In this document: positions 60,871 to 64,000 of the stretch, piece by piece
Layout of the letters: every line of letters starts with the position of its first letter
Numbering within the stretch: the stretch's first letter is position 1
Origin: JANXSF01 sp043745195
GTDB taxonomy: Bacteria; Acidobacteriota; Terriglobia; Bryobacterales; Bryobacteraceae
Length of the DNA: 64,000 bases
Direction: 5' to 3'
Assembly (NCBI GenBank): GCA_043745195.1
Contig: JAYTTF010000188.1
Location: forward strand, 57,863-121,862
Notes under the pieces: model-generated
Told to the model about the DNA's origin: nothing
Seen by the model: only the letters and a program-made list of their open reading frames with translations
The model's database searches: none
Position numbers and translations under genes: made by a program

Positions 60871-62724
60871 ATGGGTATTTTTAGGCTCTCCCTCTTAACT
60901 CTGGCATCTGCCGTGATCACACAATTGTGCGGCCAGTCGCTGGGCAATGGCTCTTTATCCGGCAAATACAATGCGCGGCATCTGATGCTTAGCATCAATG
61001 CCAGCGGAGCTATCACCGACGCACGGACCTTTTACGGTTCACTCACCTTTGATGGCGCAGGGAACTTCACTTACTCAGGAAGCCAGTTGGTAGGTGCGGC
61101 CGCGCCATTGCCAATCAGCGGTGCAGGTAAGTATGCAGTTCAAGCGACTGGGTACATATCTATGACCAACTTCCAGCGCACCGATGGCGCGGTAGTTCGC
61201 GGCGGCCTTGGCCAAGGCGCAGTGGTTGGCTCCACACAGGAAACTCCCGGAGTTTACGATTTCCTGATCGCCGTGCCTACGGCCCCAGCAGGCAGCGTTA
61301 CCAATGGCACAATCAACGGAACTTACTGGGCATCCACGCTGGAGTTCCCTGGCGGTGCTGCAACCAATGTGCGCAACGGATCTTTTCAATTGAAGCCCAA
61401 TGGCGCAGGAAGCTTTGGCGATATCAGCGTCAGCGGCAAAGCTGCTAACTTACAAAACAGGATCACAACACAGACCGTTGCCGCCGCATCTTACTCCCTG
61501 ACCACGGACGGGTCCGGCACAGCCAATTTTCCACTGGCATCCACTTCAACTGCCCTAGCGCAATTGCTTTCCGGCGGCCGTCAGATTTTTGTTTCCGCCG
61601 ATAGCAGCTTAGTAATTGGCGGGTCCAGTTCTGCTGGTGGCCACGATCTTTTAATTGCCACTCGCGCATTTTCCGGTGCTGCCAATGCCGCTAGCCTTCG
61701 TAACTTATTTTTCTCAGCCGGCATGAAACTGGAACCGAACCGTCCGGGAAGTTATTCCGGATCAGCCAATGCCAACGGCACCGGCAAGTTAGTTTCCAGC
61801 CGTAGAGTGCGTCAACTGGAAGGCGTGTTAGATTTCACCGGAGGCAGTTCTTATGCCATCACCGCCGATGGAAGCGGCTCTGTTGAAACCAACCGGCTGG
61901 CGCTTGGGACGGCCGGCAATAGCTACATAGTGAATGGCCTGACCACTGCAGATTCCGATAATTACGAAATCGGCTTCGGAATCCGGGCGACAGCAGCAGC
62001 TAACTCCACAGGCACGTTCTACATTAATCCGCAGGGTATTGTAAATGCCGCCAGCTTTGCACCCGTCGGCGCACCAGTTTCCCCAGGCGAGTTCATTTCC
62101 ATATTCGGCGCGGGCTTCGCCACCACCACAACCATTGCATCCGGTGCCCCGTTTCCCACAACGCTGGGCGGAGTGCAAGTGCTGGTGAACAACACTCCTG
62201 CGCCTATCTATTTTGTAAGTGCCGGACAGATTAGTTGCCTGGTACCCTTTGGAGTAACTGGAACCACGGCAAGCTTTGTTGTAACTACCGGAGGCCGCTC
62301 CACCAACGCAGTCGACCTGCCATTAGCTAAGACTAGTCCAGGGATCTTCACCGTCCCGTCCGCCGGCACAGGCCCCGGAGCAATTCTTAAACCCGACTTT
62401 TCTTTAGTATCGGCAACGAATCCAGCCAAGCGCGGCGACGTGGTGTTGGTGTTTCTAACTGGCCTTGGTGCTGTAACTCCCGCAGTGCGCGATGGAGCAC
62501 TTGCACCTACTAACCCACTTAGTCTGGTGCCCGGAACTTTGACAATTTACATCGGGGCCAAGCCAGCCGAGATCCTATTCCAAGGCATGGCTCCTGGGCT
62601 GGTTGGACTTTATCAACTGAACTTGAGAGTGCCACTGAACAGCCCAACAGGGAACAGCGTTTCTTTCGCCATCGATTCCGGCGATAGTTTTCATGACATG
62701 GTGGACATCGCCGTTGTACCCTAA
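60871..62724 (+). CDS. Exported protein with TIGR03437 C-terminal domain
   Basis: 617 residues with a signal peptide (FRLSLLTLASAVITQLCGQ). Residues 30-385 contain several related beta-rich segments (GSLTFDGAGNFTYSGSQLV, YSLTTDGSGTANFPLAS, YAITADGSGSVETNRLAL), most likely three divergent copies of one unit. From about 390 the TIGR03437 domain follows: IVNAASFAPVGAPVSPGEFI, PAPIYFVSAGQISCLVPFGV, and QGMAPGLVGLYQLNLRVPL. Probably a surface or secreted protein. Function unknown. Confidence 0.88.
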   Translation: MGIFRLSLLTLASAVITQLCGQSLGNGSLSGKYNARHLMLSINASGAITDARTFYGSLTFDGAGNFTYSGSQLVGAAAPLPISGAGKYAVQATGYISMTNFQRTDGAVVRGGLGQGAVVGSTQETPGVYDFLIAVPTAPAGSVTNGTINGTYWASTLEFPGGAATNVRNGSFQLKPNGAGSFGDISVSGKAANLQNRITTQTVAAASYSLTTDGSGTANFPLASTSTALAQLLSGGRQIFVSADSSLVIGGSSSAGGHDLLIATRAFSGAANAASLRNLFFSAGMKLEPNRPGSYSGSANANGTGKLVSSRRVRQLEGVLDFTGGSSYAITADGSGSVETNRLALGTAGNSYIVNGLTTADSDNYEIGFGIRATAAANSTGTFYINPQGIVNAASFAPVGAPVSPGEFISIFGAGFATTTTIASGAPFPTTLGGVQVLVNNTPAPIYFVSAGQISCLVPFGVTGTTASFVVTTGGRSTNAVDLPLAKTSPGIFTVPSAGTGPGAILKPDFSLVSATNPAKRGDVVLVFLTGLGAVTPAVRDGALAPTNPLSLVPGTLTIYIGAKPAEILFQGMAPGLVGLYQLNLRVPLNSPTGNSVSFAIDSGDSFHDMVDIAVVP

Positions 62725-62730
62725 CGGCTG

Positions 62731-63495
62731 GTGCCGCATCTTCAAGATCTACATAAAGTCAGAACCATTCTGAATCGCGACCGTCCCTGGTCCGCATATA
62801 TTCTAGGAGACCTCGCCCCTGGTTCCATCGAACATTGCACCTTCCATTGCACAGAACATGGCGATGGAATGGTGGTGCTGTATCGAGGGCTGGGATTTCC
62901 CATTCTCTTCTGGCTAAATGCCGATCCAGCAGTGCTGGACGAATTTCACGAACATGCTGTATTCCTCAATGTGCGACTGCAGGATGCAGGCATCTTGGCG
63001 GGCCGCTACCACTTTGTGGAACCGAAACGAATGGGCCGCTTTGTACTGAATCCCAAAACTTGGACCCCGACATCGGTAGGCGATGCGCAGCGTTTAACCC
63101 CAGCCCATCTTCCCGCCCTCGAAAAGCTATATGCCGATGGCGTGGCGGACAACGACCAGCCCTATTTCTTCTACCCCAACATGTTGACCGAAGGAGTTTT
63201 CTATGGCTGCTGGGAAGGTTCCGAACTCATCACAGTTGCCGGAACGCATCAAGTGGTACAGCAAGAAAGCGTAGCCGCAGTGGGCAACGTGTATACGCGG
63301 CGTGACCATCGAGGCAAAGGGCTTGCCGGCAGTATGACCAGCGCCGTAGTTCTACAACTTTTGAAGATGGAAATCAGCACCATTGTTTTAAATGTGGAAG
63401 CATCAAAAACCAACGCCCGCCGCGTTTATGAGAGGCTAGGGTTCCAGCTCCATTGCGAGTTCCTGGAAGGGCGCGCAGTCCGGGAGGTTTTCTAA
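62731..63495 (+). CDS. GNAT-family N-acetyltransferase
   Basis: 254 residues starting at GTG 62731, six bases after the preceding stop. The C-terminal GNAT domain has the acetyl-CoA motif VYTRRDHRGKGLAGSMTSAV and then IVLNVEASKTNARRVYERLG. The N-terminal 130 residues (AYILGDLAPGSIEHCTFHCT) resemble the FeeM/GCN5-related N-half seen in two-domain GNATs. The substrate is unknown. It is followed four bases later by the permease gene. Confidence 0.87.
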   Translation: MPHLQDLHKVRTILNRDRPWSAYILGDLAPGSIEHCTFHCTEHGDGMVVLYRGLGFPILFWLNADPAVLDEFHEHAVFLNVRLQDAGILAGRYHFVEPKRMGRFVLNPKTWTPTSVGDAQRLTPAHLPALEKLYADGVADNDQPYFFYPNMLTEGVFYGCWEGSELITVAGTHQVVQQESVAAVGNVYTRRDHRGKGLAGSMTSAVVLQLLKMEISTIVLNVEASKTNARRVYERLGFQLHCEFLEGRAVREVF

Positions 63496-63498
63496 TTC

Positions 63499-64000
63499 AT
63501 GGATTCAACACTTCTCTACTTTGCGTTATGCATCAGTGCATTTTTCGCCGGTGCCATTAACGCCATCGCGGGCGGAGGAACGCTGCTTACGTTCCCCGCC
63601 CTGCTTGCCGTATTGTCCCCGGTGATGGCAAACGGCACCAGCACCATCGCACTGCTACCAGGATCCATCGCCAGCTTCTGGGCCTATCGTCAGGATGCGG
63701 CCCACCCTCCGCGGCTATTATGGTGGTTATTCGCCCCCAGTCTTTTGGGAGGATTACTCGGCACCGTTCTGGTAACACGCACCAATGAAAAGTATTTCGC
63801 CGCACTGGTTCCGTGGTTAATATTACTGGCTTCGGTGCTATTTATGCTCCAGCCTCTTGTAACTAAGATGGCGAAGACGAAACAAACTTCCACCGGCCAC
63901 ACCACTCAGCACTTAGTCATGCTGGCCTGCGCCCAGTTACTGGTTTCTATTTATGGCGGATATTTTGGCGCTGGGATGGGAATCCTGATGTTAACCGCCC
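63499..64000 (+). CDS. TauE/SafE-type sulfite exporter permease (partial)
   Basis: From ATG 63499 the frame is open to the right edge (167 residues). AFFAGAINAIAGGGTLLTFP is the family hallmark, followed by NGTSTIALLPGSIASFWAYR and the second repeat start LVSIYGGYFGAGMGILMLTA. These membrane proteins export sulfite, sulfoacetate or similar anions. The second half lies outside the window. Confidence 0.92.
   Translation, partial: MDSTLLYFALCISAFFAGAINAIAGGGTLLTFPALLAVLSPVMANGTSTIALLPGSIASFWAYRQDAAHPPRLLWWLFAPSLLGGLLGTVLVTRTNEKYFAALVPWLILLASVLFMLQPLVTKMAKTKQTSTGHTTQHLVMLACAQLLVSIYGGYFGAGMGILMLTA

Noticed and set aside
1..64000. tRNA, rRNA, riboswitch and CRISPR signals
   Set aside because: I looked for tRNA T-arm and acceptor patterns, rRNA segments and regularly spaced repeats and saw none. 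A covariance-model search would be decisive.

Overview
The window reads as chromosomal DNA of an acidobacterium close to the Bryobacterales/Solibacter group. This is an inference from family content: two proteins with the Solibacter-type C-terminal domain (TIGR03437), one TIGR03435-type protein, a DUF1501 plus DUF1549/DUF1553 pair, a PEP-CTERM protein, a Kelch/TIGR03437 fusion, and the start of a TonB-dependent receptor with a carboxypeptidase-regulatory-like N-terminus. I saw no rRNA, tRNA or CRISPR array.

Layout. 1-5.2 kb: the end of an unknown gene, a decayed TPR gene, an enoyl-CoA-hydratase-fold protein lacking both classical catalytic glutamates, a cupin, an rfbC-like/rfbB dTDP-sugar pair and a Tat-exported TIM-barrel isomerase, closed by a bidirectional terminator against rpsA. 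7.0-8.5 kb: two toxin-antitoxin modules (VapBC; RelE/HigB-like with an XRE antitoxin) beside a fragment of what looks like an MCE protein. 8.6-20 kb: mostly housekeeping and signalling genes (NtrC-type two-component pair, sialate O-acetylesterase, HD-GYP regulator, CCA/poly(A) polymerase, XerD, TonB, M3 oligopeptidase).

20.2-23.9 kb is an accessory island: a parA remnant frameshifted inside its Walker A motif, a third toxin-antitoxin module, two small ORFs under 60 codons with a palindrome at the start of one, a predicted winged-helix protein, a 5'-truncated IS1595-type transposase and a frameshifted SRPBCC gene. 24.7-31.8 kb carries secreted functions: an M16 peptidase pair plus a LolA-like protein, a TIGR03435 protein, and a CpxP-like/esterase pair. 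31.8-33.0 kb is a gene graveyard (TonB-receptor start, TIGR03437 tail) that still holds one plausible small secreted protein. 33-46.6 kb: Kelch protein, DUF937-OmpA protein, an operon of three glycosyltransferases with a methyltransferase, and an overlapping nadE-phosphoesterase-GH57 operon. 47-56 kb: FNR-like reductase/CbiX/zinc-ribbon operon, DinG-like helicase with queD, ferredoxin, NlpC/P60, a membrane protein with a degenerate JAMM motif, DUF429, a VIT-type transporter, a winged-helix fragment and an M28 peptidase. 56-64 kb: DUF1501/DUF1549 pair, PEP-CTERM gene, TIGR03437 protein, GNAT acetyltransferase and a truncated TauE/SafE permease.

The most striking unexplained structure is at 59.6-60.9 kb. 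A PEP-CTERM gene lies between two 72-bp direct repeats (71/72 identical), and a run of ten G residues sits between a -35-like hexamer and a perfect TATAAT, the layout of a phase-variable promoter. Several genes carry one-base indels in short homopolymers (TPR gene, parA, SRPBCC). These could be true decay or assembly error, and the sequence alone cannot decide.
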